Assembly: GCA_002118135.1 (NCBI GenBank)
Contig: BDIU01000436.1
Span: forward strand, 1 to 64,000
Source: Trebouxia sp. TZW2008
Lineage: Eukaryota > Chlorophyta > Trebouxiophyceae > Trebouxiales > Trebouxiaceae
DNA length: 64,000 bases
Direction: 5' to 3'
The notes under the pieces were generated by a model that was not told where the DNA came from, searched no databases, and saw nothing but the letters and a program-made list of their open reading frames with translations. Shown piece by piece: positions 31,201 through 42,395 of this stretch. Position numbers and translations under genes: made by a program. Positions within the stretch are counted from its first letter, which is position 1. Every line of letters begins with the position of its first letter.

Positions 31201-34200
31201 GACAAAAGAGGCCTCACTCCCCTCTTTGTAGCTGTGAATGGCGGTCACTTCTTCTGCGTGCAACACCTCATCAAAGCCGGTGCTGACCCCACAGTAGCAG
31301 CCTCAGACGCACGCACAGCCCTCTTTGCTGCTGCTGCAAACCCCAATCCCAGCAGCCTGGCCATCTTTGACTGCCTGCTGGAGACAGCAGCAAACAAACA
31401 GGCGCTGCAGAAGATGATTTCAGGACCAAGGACAAGCGCACCATCCTGCACTCAGCCTGCGCCAGTAGCAATGTTGATGTTGTCCAACGATTGCTGAAGG
31501 CAGGTGCAGCTGTAAATGTGCAGTCAGATGATGGTGCCACACCCCTTGCTAGGGTATGGCCCTCCTTGCTGAGCCATGAAATTCACCAAAGTTTTTTGTT
31601 ATGTTGTCAGGAAAATAAGGGGGAATGTGTCTTGCTGAGCTTGTCTTCCTGATCACATCTCTTGCATAGACTTCGCGCTGTTTGTGGCTTCTGAAGTTGC
31701 TGCATGAAGCTGTGGACGTGGAGGCTGTGCTGGTGCTGCACACTCTTTGTCATATTGGCTCTGCAACAACAGCTTGCAGCCAATACCTCATTCAGTTCTA
31801 GATATCCCTCTAAACGCGCTTCTAGCGGGAACACGTCCTCATGACCCTGCAAGTCCTGGTAGAGCTGTTTCATAGATGAGTACGGCCTTAACCATCTGAA
31901 GTGTAGCTTGAAGTGTAGCGTACTCAAGCTACAAGTTCTGATCATGTCTGATAGTGCTTAATTCACTGGCTGCACTACACTTTCACTGCAGGCATTAGGA
32001 AAGTATATTGGAGTATAGCCTACTCTGTTGCAACAACAAGTCCTGATCATGTCTTGTAGTGCTGGATTCCCTGACTGCATTGCACTTCAATTGCAGGAAT
32101 GCGGCTGTCACTGCCATTGTGTACAAGCATTGCAATTACAAGCAGCATTGCATATGAGCTACATGACAATGGCTGGCTGGCTGGTTCGGGCACTTACCAG
32201 GGGTAATAGTAAAAGTGATTACATGTTTCAGCACATGCGCCAGGCGATTGATCAGACGTGCTGCTGGCTGTATGCTGTTTGGACGTTGAGTTGACTGTGC
32301 AGTACAGATGGTATTTTGCAGGCAATTGCACATGCAAGCACTTTGAAATCGTGGTGGGATTTGTTTACTTGTATATGTCCTGCAGGCTGCTCAATGTGGT
32401 AATGTCAAGATCATCACCATGCTTGAGATCAATGTGACCAACACATCTGGCATGACGCCCCTAGCCTACTCAGCAGGGCAGGGCAATGTCAAGGCGCTGC
32501 ACATCCTTCTGAACAAGGGTGCCAATGTTAACTTCTGCAATCAGGACGGCACCACACCGCTGCACCAGGCTGCGTCTTCTGGCAATCAGGTGCAGCTCAC
32601 ACCTTCAGCGCGCTTGCTGCCTATGACGCATGGCCAGCTCAGCCAGACACTGTTGCAAAGCAGAGTTTATATTGTAACACACTGAGGACAAAATGACTGC
32701 CTTTAAACACTGAGACATACATGTCAGTATTTAAGAGCAGCATCTTGTGTTACATAAGCCCATGCTGGTCGCCAAAAAGAGATCAACAATCAAAAGCATG
32801 TTGCTCTCACCACTTTGTCACTATTCACAGGCACTGACAGGATCCAGGGTGTGCCTGAGCAAATTGTTCTGATGGCCTACTGCGCCCAGATGGCTTGCTG
32901 AACAGCAGGAAGTGTTCCTGTATGCAACTAGCAGCGTCATAGAAACTCGCCAATGATAAAGATGATGATGATGATGATGATGGCATGCAGGACATTGTGG
33001 CTGCACTGTTATCTAGAGGAGCAGACCCCACAGCTGAGGACAAGAATGCCTACAAGCCACACCATGACGCAGCCAGCAAGGGCATGCTCAGGGCATTGGA
33101 CATCCTCCTGGAAGACAGACGCACCCCAAAGAATGATTGCGTGCATCATGGCTTGACTGCCTTGCACCTGGCGGCTGCAGAGGACAACCACCAGGTCATT
33201 GAGATGCTGGTGGCTCATCAAGTGCAGGTCGACAAGCGTAGCTATGCGGTGGGTCATCGCACCACACATTTGCCTGTTGCCCATGCCTGCACTATCTTCA
33301 ACGAGCACTGAGATCTTCTGCAACATGCCTGCACTTATACTATCATGTGATCATGGCACACCATGTTGGTCATGGCATCTCAAACCAATTGACAGAGTGT
33401 TACAAGTCAGCTCTGCACTTTGAGGTGTCTGAGTGCTGCTCGAGACTAGCATTGATTTCTTACAAGCAAGTTTGGACCTTGAGCGCCTTTTCATAATAAG
33501 GGTCTTGCATTGCATAGTCAGATGAATCTTTGTTTCTGCACAGACTCCTGCCCAGTCATGTGACAACTCCTGTCATCTCTGCAGGATGGAAGGACAGCAC
33601 TCCACTATGCAGCATCTTGGGGCAATGTGCACGCAGTCAGAGCCCTGCTGGAGGCTGGTGCCTCCCTTCAGCAGACGGACAATGCTGGCAAGACAGCCCT
33701 ACACTGGGCAGCCAGTGCATCTGTCCAGGGTCAGGATGATTTTGTCAAAGAGGAGGCTATCAAACATGGGGCGTCAGAGAGGTCCTTCATTCTCAATGAG
33801 GGCATGTGAGTCCAGCTTTCTCAGCAACTTGATCCTGAAGCTGTCTCATCATGACAATCAGTATGTATGTACTGCATCACCGCTGAATGACTTTAGAAAG
33901 CACCATCTGAGCATCTTTGTGTAACTTTGGCTAGGCTGAGTGCTGTTGCATCTTTGTGCTTCCTCGGCAATTAGGGACATGCATTTTCAGAATTTCTGAC
34001 GTCAACATGTACATAGCATGGTCTCTGCACCTGCACCTTATCTGTCAAGTTGCCCTGCCCCCTTTTCGGGCATCATGTACATCTTCATGCAGGTCTGATG
34101 CAAGGTGTGCTGCTTGTTCAGCTGCTTGCAGAGGCATGCTTGACAGTTGCAGAGCAGCATGTACCCTGCTATCGCGTTTGTATCACCACTTGACATCAGG

Positions 34201-37200
34201 CATTTACACAAAAGGCCCAGCATGATGTTAACCAGACAATTTTGTCTGAATTTTGTCTGCTTTGAAGTCTTCATCTGCAGCTGCTCCCCCTGTCGTTTGA
34301 TGACTCCTGCAACAGGCAATGTGCAAGTCATATACGAGCTGCTGAGCCGTCACTCAAAAGGTGCACAGAAGGTGTCAACACACATGACAATGCCAGGCAC
34401 TGTTCATAGAGATTGCACCAGACAAGGCATATAAACAGCTTTCTGCAAGTCCATGGGCAATTGTCTATCTGGCACTGAACAACTCCTGCCATATGCAGTG
34501 TGCAAGTCACGTGTGAGCTGCTGAGCCGTCACCTAGAAGGTGTAGAGACACATGACAACGCCAAGCACCTGTCCATAGAGATTGCAACAGACAAGTCATA
34601 TAAGCAGCCTTCTGCAGGTCCATCGGCAACTGCCTATCTTGCACTCAACAAGTCCTGCCATATGCAGTGTGCAAGTCATGTACGAGTTGCTGAGCCGCTA
34701 CCCAATAGGCGTGGAGACACATGACAATGCCAAGCACCTGCCTATAGAGATTGCAGCAGACAAAGCATATGAGCAGCCATCAGCAGCCATGGACCTGGTG
34801 GTTAGCATGCTGACTGAGCCTGACAAAGCGCCAGCCCTATCAGGCAACTCTGATCGCTTTCGGGAGTGGCAAGCCCAATTGAGGGAAGCAACTGCCCGAA
34901 AGGTCCAGGCAGCTGCGCCAAAGGGCAAGACAGGTATCGAGCCTCTGACCCTTTGTATGTCTGTCCTGCTGCACTGCATCCTGTGTGCTCAGGGCGTCTC
35001 CAGTTACGTCTCTCTTCCTCTTGCGTTTCCTGCCTGCACAGCACACGTGAAAGCAGTCATGGGTTGGGTGGTTAGTATGCTGACTGAGCCTGATAAGCCC
35101 CAGCTCTATCCAGGCAACTCTGATCGCTTCAGAAAGTGGCAAGCCCAACTGAGGGCAGCAGCTGCCCCAAAGGCTCAGGTTGCTGCCCCAAAGCTTAAGG
35201 CAGGTATGGGGCCTCTGGCTTGGTGTATGTCTGTCCTGCTGCTGCTGTAGTCTGTGGACGTTGCACACGTCAAGATGGATCTGCCTTGCTCTTGTAATCT
35301 CTGTCTGCAAAGCACGTTTGGAAGCCTTCAGCAACCATGGACTTGGTGGTCAGCATGCTGACTGAGCCTGACAAGGCCCCAGCTCTATCTGGCAACTCTG
35401 ATTGCTTTTGGAGGTGGCAAGCCCAGCCGAGGGAAGCAGCTGCCCCAAAGGCTCAGCCAGGCCCTTAAGGTCAAGGCGGACAAGGGGTCTCTGACTTTGA
35501 TGTATGCCTGTTTCACTGCTGCTGTGCACAGCACATGTCCCGTTGTGTCCTTCTCCCTCTTGCGTTTCCTGTATGCACAGCACATGAGAAAGCAGTCATG
35601 GGTTCGGTGATTTGTATGCTGAGTGAGCCTGACAAAGCAGCCGCCCTATCTGGCAGTGGCAAGCTCAGTATACAGAGGCAATCAATTTAAAGGTCAAGCT
35701 AAGTGTGTAGGCTTTAAGCATTGGCACGTCTTGCCTGCTCCGATGATGCTGTGTGCACAGCACATGTCCAGTTATGTCTGTCTTGCTCTTGCATTTGCTG
35801 AGTGCACAGCACATGAATCAAGGTATATGGTCTGTGGCAACTCTGATTGCTTCACAACATGGCCAGCCCAAGTTCGAGCAACAGCCGCTACCAAGGTGAA
35901 GCCAGATATGCGGTCTCTGACTTAGGTGTTTGTCTATGTCCAGAGCGAGACAGAAATCTCTGGACATCTGCTGTTCACACGCGATTTGGCAGAGCAGAAC
36001 AGGCATACATGACATGTGCTATGCAGTCCAGATACAGCAGCACCAAGATTGCGCCCTTGCATCTGTACGTATGTACAATTGCGCAGTTCAGTGGCGGGGG
36101 TGGGAGACCAGCGCAGGCAAACTGCCCCTCTCGTGCGGAGCAGCAGCTTGCGAGGGCTTTGGCTGACCATTCCTGGACGGTGCACAATCCTTGCTGCTCA
36201 GCAAGTATTGCCTGAGTATTGGACAACTGTGCAGGGCGTCGGCGGGCTTGGGGGACCAGCGCAGGCAAACCTCCCCTGTCATATGAAGCAGCTGCTGATG
36301 ATAGCCATGGCTGGGATCTTGCAGATGAGGCGCCTGTGGATCAGACAAGCCCAGGACCACAGCCCCAGTCTGATGCGCTTCCTGATGAAGACGACCCAGA
36401 AGCACTGATTCAAGAGATCAAGGAACTGGAGCAACAGCAGGCAGCTGAAGAAGAGGCTAAAGCTGCCAAGCGTGCTGCAAAGAAGAAAGTGAGACATTGT
36501 TTTACTTTTTGGCTGCCTTGGACGTGCTGATGCGTTGTGCAATCTTTTCAAAAAAAGTTGCATTGCCCTGCAAAGAAGCAGGTCAGTTGCTGCTGCTGCT
36601 TTAGCCACCCTGGAAGTGCTGATACATTGCAATGCCTCTGTGAAAAGCATGACATTGTGATAGCTGGGGTATAATGACTATAACATGCATTAGCTCAATT
36701 GTAGTGACATGTGATGTGACAGCTTTCCTGTGATGGTCATGTTGGACAATTTGTTGAATGATTGCTTGCAGTTGAGACTTCAGGTCTACATACCATGTTG
36801 TCAAACAGCCAGAAACAGCCAGGCAGAAGACTCAGCACATGGACATTGCTGGCCTTGACTTTCCGTGTCCTGAGAGAATGCACAATCATGCAAGCTGATC
36901 CTTAGCTCACATTGTTGACCTTGCGCACAAACAGCATGATACGCAATGGCTGCCTGATGAGCCATTTACATGTGCTGCAGAGGCAGAGAGCAGCCAAGAA
37001 AGCTGGCACCCAGGCAGCTGAGGCACAAGACAGCGATCTGCTGCAAGATGGCACCTCTCCTGCTGTGCTTACCAGTCAGGAGGCCGCTGCAGCCACTCAG
37101 GTCTTGACTGGTCTCCTGCTTCAGCAGCCAACTGACTCAGTGCAACCAGTTGTAGCCAGCCAATTTCCCAATGGCTTACCCCTGCCTGGCCAAAGCCCTG

Positions 37201-37721
37201 TGTCTCCTACAGCACAGGCACAAGCAGCACTCGGCGCACATATCCAGTCTCACCCACAGCCTTACCCACATCAACAGCTTCAGGAAAGTCCTGCTACAGC
37301 GTGGCCCCAAGCAGGAGATGGCTCACACGGGCACTCCTACTCACAGCAGCAACAGCCTCAGGAACGTGGGCAGTCTCAGAAGCAAGCACGCGGTCAGCAG
37401 AAGGGGCGCAAGTTCGATTACCAGCCTGCCCACCTGGAGCAGAAGAAGACTCCAGCCTGGCAGATGCCTTACCCTGAAGAGACTCCATTCCCCGCCCCCC
37501 AAAAGCAGCTCAAGGGAGCACCCCCAGGCTTCAAAGGACCCTTTGCTGGTCACCGTTTGCAGCCAAGCCAGCAGGCCAGTGCCAAGTCTGAGCAGGTCTC
37601 TGCCTCACAGCAAGCTGCAAAAGCTGGCAACAGGACGCAGCAAGATGAGAACTTCCCTCCTTTGCATCACGGTGGACATGCTGGTGGTAATAAGCAGCAA
37701 AAGCAGGCAGGCAGGAATGCT

Positions 37722-37755
<34 letters not shown>

Positions 37756-38489
37756 CACATGTGTCTGTGTCAAACGGCAATACAGGGCTCAAGTACCCTG
37801 ACGTGCAAACTATGCCCCATCAGCAGCAGCAGCAGCAGCAGTTGCCTCAGGCCTTGCCTCTGAATATAGCAGCTGGGTTCCCTGACATGCAAAGCCTGCA
37901 CCAACAGCAGCATGCACAGGTCAGCATCAATGCAGGGTCCGGCATGCCTGACATGCAAGCCCTGCAACGCCAGCAGCAGCAGATGCTGCAACAACAGATG
38001 CTACTGCAGCAGCAGGCTGTCCCGGCAGGAGATAACGCCATGGCACAGCTGCTACACCTGCAGCAGCAGATCAATCAGCTGATGCTGATGCAAATGGCTG
38101 GCAACCCACAGCAGCCCTGGGGCAGTACTGCATCAGCCCCTCAGCCCGGCATGCTGCCCCTGCAGAACCCAGTTGGTGCATCATCATCAAATCACAACTC
38201 AGCGCATTCCAACCTGCAGCAACTGGAGTCTAGACCAGTCAGGCGCCTCAAGAAGGGCTTGTCTCAAACTGATGTGGAAAACTTCACATGCCCCATTACT
38301 CACTCAATCATGTGGGACCCAGTGTTAGCAGATGATGGCCACACGTATGAGAGGCATGCCATCGAGGAGTGGTTGACTCAGCGCCCTAAGGGTCAGTCTA
38401 CTTCCCCAATGACAAATCTCCCCATGACAGACACGCTGAGAGCCAACAATAGCCTTGCCAGGCTGATCAGCAGCAGGGAAGCTGTTTGA
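28264..38489 (+). CDS. Ankyrin-repeat / poly-Gln / U-box E3 ubiquitin ligase-like protein (13 exons, about 1519 aa, one frameshift)
   Basis: Exons: 28264-28278 (MESNQ), 28351-28515, 28584-28752, 28835-about 29620, 30080-30275, 30605-30711, 31145-31553, 32386-32589, 32991-33248, 33585-33805, 34668-34933, 36235-36488 and 36981-38489. Phases agree at every junction except for one missing base inside exon 7. Residues about 6-800 form roughly twenty ankyrin repeats (EHLEVVKFLLDNGAEPN, TPLHEAA, TALHLAA). An acidic/Lys-rich helix (IQEIKELEQQQAAEEEAKAA) follows, then about 400 residues rich in Gln and Pro with a CAG tract. The C-terminal 70 residues are a U-box (NFTCPITHSIMWDPVLADDG, HTYERHAIEEWL), the E2-binding fold of U-box ubiquitin ligases. 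Ankyrins would select substrate and the U-box would recruit E2. Two introns (after 28515 and possibly after 29620) use GC donors. A TGTAA lies about 335 nt after the stop. Confidence 0.82.
31925..32100. repeat. Intronic tandem duplication in the ankyrin/U-box gene
   Basis: About 31926-31995 (AAGTTCTGATCATGTCTGAT and on to TTTCACTGCAGG) is repeated at about 32035-32098 (AAGTCCTGATCATGTCTTGT and on to TTCAATTGCAGG). The period is about 105 bp. Both copies end in a CAG acceptor-like site, but the downstream codons are not recognisably ankyrin. Confidence 0.65.
34310..34650 (+). repeat. Two half-exon relics of ankyrin/U-box exon 11 (acceptor plus 5-prime half)
   Basis: The working exon 11 starts at 34668 (VQVMYELLSRYPIGVETHDN). 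Two upstream copies start at about 34321 and 34498. They still show VQVIYELLSRHSKG and VTCELLSRHLEG, and then THDNAKHLSIEIATDK in the second. Both keep about 60 bp of preceding intron (ACTCCTGCCATATGCAG) and end before the exon 3-prime half. Stops and indels show decay. Confidence 0.9.
35060..35925 (+). repeat. Four half-exon relics of ankyrin/U-box exon 11 (3-prime half plus donor and intron)
   Basis: The working exon ends at 34933 after VVSMLTEPDKAPALSGNSDR. Downstream copies begin at about 35065, 35335, 35600 and 35822, a period of about 270 bp that shortens toward the right. The first retains VVSMLTEPDKPQLYPGNSDR and the KAG|GTATGG donor. The second reads LVVSMLTEPDKAPALSGNSD. The last two are worn. 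Each unit also repeats intron sequence (TATGTCTGTCCTGCTGC, TTGCGTTTCCTG). None includes the exon acceptor or 5-prime half. Confidence 0.92.
36075..36166 (+). repeat. Half-exon relic of ankyrin/U-box exon 12 (acceptor plus 5-prime half)
   Basis: About 36085-36160 repeats the start of working exon 12 (36235, RRAWGTSAGKPPLSYEAAAD) as RGWETSAGKLPLSCGAAA. Similarity includes the preceding intron bases CAATTGCGCAG versus CAACTGTGCAG. No donor-side half is present. Confidence 0.85.
37725..38000 (+). repeat. CAG trinucleotide tracts encoding poly-Gln
   Basis: An almost pure CAG run at about 37729-37756 encodes eleven consecutive Gln. A second CAG run lies at 37821-37843, and further CAG/CAA clusters follow to about 38010. 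They are in frame within the last exon of the U-box gene, so length changes alter the linker but not the frame. Confidence 0.9.
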
Positions 38490-39551
38490 CATGCTGCTAC
38501 GCATTGCTTGGATCGGGGAGTTTTGTGGGAAAAAAGCATGTACTGAGACAGAATTAGGCTACTGGTTTGATGACAATAAAAGCTGCAAGAAAATTGACTT
38601 CATGCTGCTGACTTCCTGTACTATGACCTGAACAAATGAGACAAGCCAACTCTGTTTGTATGCATGCGCTTTGCACAGCATCAGCATGCTGTGCTGTGAT
38701 AGCATGACTGACTTGTCTATTGTCTATCTGCCTTGTACTATTTGAGTCTATGCAAGTGCCTGTCCTGACACTTCCGTGTACAATCATGCCATGCGTCCTA
38801 TTACCAGAAGCATGCACAATTGCTGTAAAGCAAAGGGCAGGCAGCCGCTGAAACCGCTGCTGGCCTGTGCCTTCTGCCATTTATGGTCTAGGGCGGCATA
38901 ACACTTGATGCTGATTCCTGTATGTTGCTCATCAGACAGTATGCAGCCATTGCTGCACCATGCAACAGCAGCTTCACCAATTGTTCCTCCGGCATAATGC
39001 TATATACAATGTATTGTGCTATATACTTTACATATATCAGGTGTATATACGTATCAATAACAGACTAGGTTGAACTGTGCTCAAGTACTGTTGAATGGTC
39101 CAGAAGCTGCAGATCTAGTTGTGATCAAACTTTTGCAAAACTTCGACACATGCATCGTGACTACCTAACATATTTACACACACTCCGGTGGAGAAAATTA
39201 AAACAGATGAGTCACATGCAGGCTGGCATTCATTCAGGCCAGACTGGACCAAATTGCTTTTCTCAAACTCCTTGACGTCAACTTACTGCTCGAAGGCAAG
39301 ACAAAGACTGCACCCACTGAGACCAGCTACAGAAAACTCTTTTCACCAATGTCACTGCTATGGTACATGCAGCCCTTTATGCTGTGCTGCAACAAGCATA
39401 TTGGCAACTGTAACAACTGCAACACAGCTCATGCAACTTAGACAACCTCATCTCAGCAAACAACAGGGACTGCATTCTGCATGGCAGCTGCATTGGTTTG
39501 GGAGCCATGCAAGCTGGGTCACATCCTTTCCTGATGGTCATCCAGACAATG
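38490..39551. other. Intergenic region, convergent ends
   Basis: No gene is supported. An AT-rich segment with repeated TATATAC motifs lies at about 38996-39060. A TGTAA at about 38824 may be the polyadenylation signal of the U-box gene. A short plus-strand frame at 39188-39631 has no domain and overlaps the Cys-rich gene on the other strand. Confidence 0.45.
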
Positions 39552-39863
39552 CTAACATACAGCCTGCTGACACTGATCACACCCTGCATTCTTATGCTTA
39601 CACCACATGTGCTTGCAAGCTGAACACCTGACAACAATCTGTGTCTTGGGCCAATGCTTTGGACAGTACAAAGTGCGCCCTTGACAGCACAGCCAGTTAC
39701 ATGCCTGAAAGGCCTTTGTGGCATCCAAGTGATTGAGGCACTGTCTGCAGTAGCGTTCTGAACAGCCAGGCGCTTTGCAGCTTTTGTGTGCTGGCTGTCC
39801 ACAAGGACACAAGGCTGCTGCTAGTTGCTGCGTCAGACTGCTGACCTCTCTGTTGCCCTCCAT
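39552..39863 (-). CDS. Cys-rich, probably zinc-binding small protein (single exon, 103 aa)
   Basis: An ATG at 39863 opens a frame of 103 residues ending at TAG 39554-39552. It contains sixteen Cys in paired spacing: CPCG, KSCKAPGC, RYCRQC, WLCCQG, YCPKHW, RCSACK, WCKHKNAGC and CQQAVC. This pattern of CxxC, CC and CxH pairs is typical of a zinc-binding module and is very unlikely by chance. The family is not recognised. Upstream minus-strand pieces (about 40275-40230, YQSPPKTRVKVQP; about 40185-40030, HSHCHCPHQC) may be additional exons, so the start is uncertain. Confidence 0.5.
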   Translation of the reverse strand: MEGNREVSSLTQQLAAALCPCGQPAHKSCKAPGCSERYCRQCLNHLDATKAFQACNWLCCQGRTLYCPKHWPKTQIVVRCSACKHMWCKHKNAGCDQCQQAVC

Positions 39864-40598
39864 GCCTAAACCTGCAGCCAGCCAAAACAGCACAAATGAT
39901 TTGCTGCTTATGGTTTGCAACCAGCTGAGGCATATCACTGCTTGCAGTTCACTCCACAGAACAGAGGCATATGACCTCTTGCAGTTTACATCATAGGACA
40001 CCAACAAACCAGCAGCAGCTCAACAAGGCCTGAATTCTTGGCTGCTAATGGTGTCACACTGATGAGGGCAATGGCAATGGGAGTGTGCTGGCACTGGAGT
40101 GTTTTGTACAATGCAGTCTGATGAAGCATTGCTTATGCACATGCCATCGGTCTCGACATTGTCTGTATAAATCTCCAACGGGTATCTAAAACAAACAAAA
40201 CGCATTGATTGAGTGATTGGTGGAGTAGCATTGTCACCTGGCTGGACCTTCACTCTTGTTTTAGGAGGACTCTGATAGCACCCTACAAGCCAAGCGGTCA
40301 ATCAGGTGATGAGCAGCACTTTCAACATACTTTGATCACCAACTGTTGTTCAACTTGACAGCGCTTGCAGACCTGCCAGTTGAGAGTTGTAACCTCGCAT
40401 ACATAATAAAATGACCTAGCATACAATGATGAAGTGTATGCCACATGCGTAGCTTGTTTGCAAACACCCTTTATCTCAACTGCTGATGACTGGCCTACAT
40501 ACCTGTAAGTTCTATGCGATCTTCAATCTTCACACGTGCTGCTGCATGCCTACCAACAGACCCTGCTTCGTGCCTGGCACGATGCTGTCTTTTCGTGT
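39864..40598. other. Possible upstream exons on the minus strand; otherwise nothing firm
   Basis: Two short minus-strand segments with flanking splice-like sites encode a basic YQSPPKTRVKVQPG piece and a Cys/His-rich AHSHCHCPHQCD piece. They may extend the Cys-rich gene, but phases were not resolved. The rest shows no signal. Confidence 0.25.
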
Positions 40599-41185
40599 TC
40601 ACGCTGCTTGCTGCTCCGCCTTGCGCTTTTGGATCGCAGCAAGAACATCTGCAACAGCCTGAGCGTCCTGCTCCTCCTTCCAACTGTTCACAAAGTCGGT
40701 CGCTTCCCCTAGTACAGCGTCGAACTCTGATGTACCAATATCGACATATTCAACTGATGGCTTGAGCTTGATTGTGTGATTTCTAAAGTTGACAGAGTAG
40801 GTCTGCGTAGCAGGAGATGCACACACTTGAGACGCCTGCTGCCAAGGAGAAGTGCAGGCGCTTGCAGCACAAGGCCTGTGCGCTTCAGTGCGATGGATTT
40901 TCAAACAAAAGCTACAGTCGGCCCCGCTCAAAGCCGATTGTCGACTTGCAGATAACGCACAGCAATCGACCGAGATCCAGAGCACAGTGTACCGCAGCAA
41001 TCACAAGAAGTTGGGAAACGTACCATGTGCCAGCCATCGTCAAGGGCGATGATGTTCACCCAGGCATCTCCAAGTGAATTGTCGGTGAAGGATACCTGAA
41101 CTGTGAAGTGGTGAGGAAGATCTCGTTTATCTTTTTGATACACATAGTCAACAAGGCGCTTGAGCCCGCTTATGCAAATGCGCAT
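40599..41185 (-). CDS. Unknown 121-aa soluble protein (2 exons)
   Basis: Exons 41185-41024 and 40802-40599 join in phase 0 and give 122 codons. The start MRICISGLKRL is the first ATG after a structured, GC-rich leader. The first exon encodes a basic/aromatic stretch (RLVDYVYQKDKRDLPHHF) and a beta-rich segment (TVQVSFTDNSLGDAWVNIIA). The second encodes SVNFRNHTIKLKP followed by an acidic then Lys/Ala/Gln-rich helix (VADVLAAIQKRKAEQQAA). No signal peptide or membrane span is present. I do not recognise the family. CpG content is high across the second exon and leader, as at other gene starts here. Confidence 0.5.
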
Positions 41186-42395
41186 CAAGCCAGCGCATCT
41201 GGCTCGATGCGCTGGCTCGGCAACGCATCGAGCCAGACGCGCTGAAAGTCCCACATCGCGCAGCGCCGTGTTGCCTGGGTGCTCTGCAACGAAGCAATGT
41301 GGCTCTGCATTTCCTGTGCTGTGCAGAGCAGGATTTGGTGAACCCGGTTTGCTGCAAGATTTCCATCGTCTTCAGCTTCATGAACAACCGCCGTTTATGC
41401 CCGAGGTTCTTCTTCTTACAGCAGCTTGCCGCAGCTGGCCACCATCCAGCAAAGCCCGTCGCCGACAACCGCCCTCGGTCAGAGAGCGGCCGTCGAGAGC
41501 GGCAGCCCCGAAGAGCGAGAGCCCCCAGCCCGAGTTTAGGAATGTAAAGGATTCCTAAACGAAAGGATGTAAGACCTCTCTCTCTCTTCTCTAGTACAAC
41601 CAGAACGAGCACCTGGTTGCTCCAAGAGCTCCCGCTTGTCGATTATCAAATCAGCCGCTCACTTTGCACGCTTTCCACAGCGGGCGTGTAGTTCGTTCTG
41701 GTAAAGCGCTGCGTGTAGCTATGCTGCAAGGAAGCTTCGGTGTATGTCTCTGCCAGGCCTGTCACAGGTCGAAATTCGGAGCCGCACGTCGCGCCCTCAA
41801 CGACTGTCAACAAGAGTCCATATCTCTGCAGCAACACAAGGCTGCGAACGATCTGCAGATAGTTTCTGCCCTGCTGGCCTACAGTCGAAGCCTGCAGGTG
41901 AGTGAAGCCAATAAGCCTGTGCTTGTTGGTTTGATATGCAGGGTGGAGTATCCATATTGCAGACTTGTAAAGCAATGGTGCAGTCTTTTGTCACTGCAGC
42001 GTACTGGGCGTACTGTCTGCTTGCTGCACCATTCAGAGTCTGCTGCAGGCTGTCAAACTCAGTCAGCTGCTGAGGTACAAAAGCAGCTTTCAAGCCTTGC
42101 AAGAGAGTGTCATTATTTTCACAGTAGCACAGCAGGCTCACCAAACCTTGAGCAGCTGAACATGCAGGAGTTGGGGTTCCATACTTTACCGAGCCAACAG
42201 AACTAGGTTCGCTTTTTTTATACTGTGTCCTCAATTTTACCTACACAAAGTTGCTGCTGATTCCAATGCTGCAAAATCCACTTTGAAGCAATGCGGTTCT
42301 GTTGTGCATGCCAACTGAGCAAGTGCTGTGATGGGCCAATCACATCTTATACAAGTTATCAAAGTCATTTGCGCTGTCTGTGTAGGTATTCGAGC
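41186..42395. promoter_or_regulatory. CpG-rich divergent region with nested hairpins; weak plus-strand frames
   Basis: From 41186 to about 41560 the sequence is the most CG-rich of the window (CGCGCTGAAAG, GCGGCCGTCGAGAGCGGC) and probably holds a divergent promoter. Plus-strand frames at 41721-41899 (MLQGSFGVCLCQACHR, ending at CTGCAG|GTGAGT) and about 41999-42206 could be exons of a small gene, but there is no domain and the phase was not verified. A short CT-rich tract lies at about 41576-41594. Confidence 0.35.
41188..41235. repeat. Nested, mutually exclusive inverted repeats
   Basis: Hairpin A pairs AGCCAGCGCATC (41188-41199) with GATGCGCTGGCT (41206-41217) around a 6-nt loop. Hairpin B pairs TGGCTCGATGCG (41200-41211) with CGCATCGAGCCA (41224-41235). 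Their arms overlap at 41206-41211, so both cannot form at once. They sit immediately upstream of the ATG at 41185 of the minus-strand gene. Confidence 0.85.

Noticed and set aside
34310..35925. A CRISPR-like or satellite array
   Set aside because: The repeated units are diverged halves of one exon with attached intron, in the middle of a spliced gene.
37171..37863. 230-codon frame overlapping the U-box exon
   Set aside because: It is a shifted-frame shadow of the Gln/Pro-rich linker; the serine runs come from CAG repeats read out of frame.
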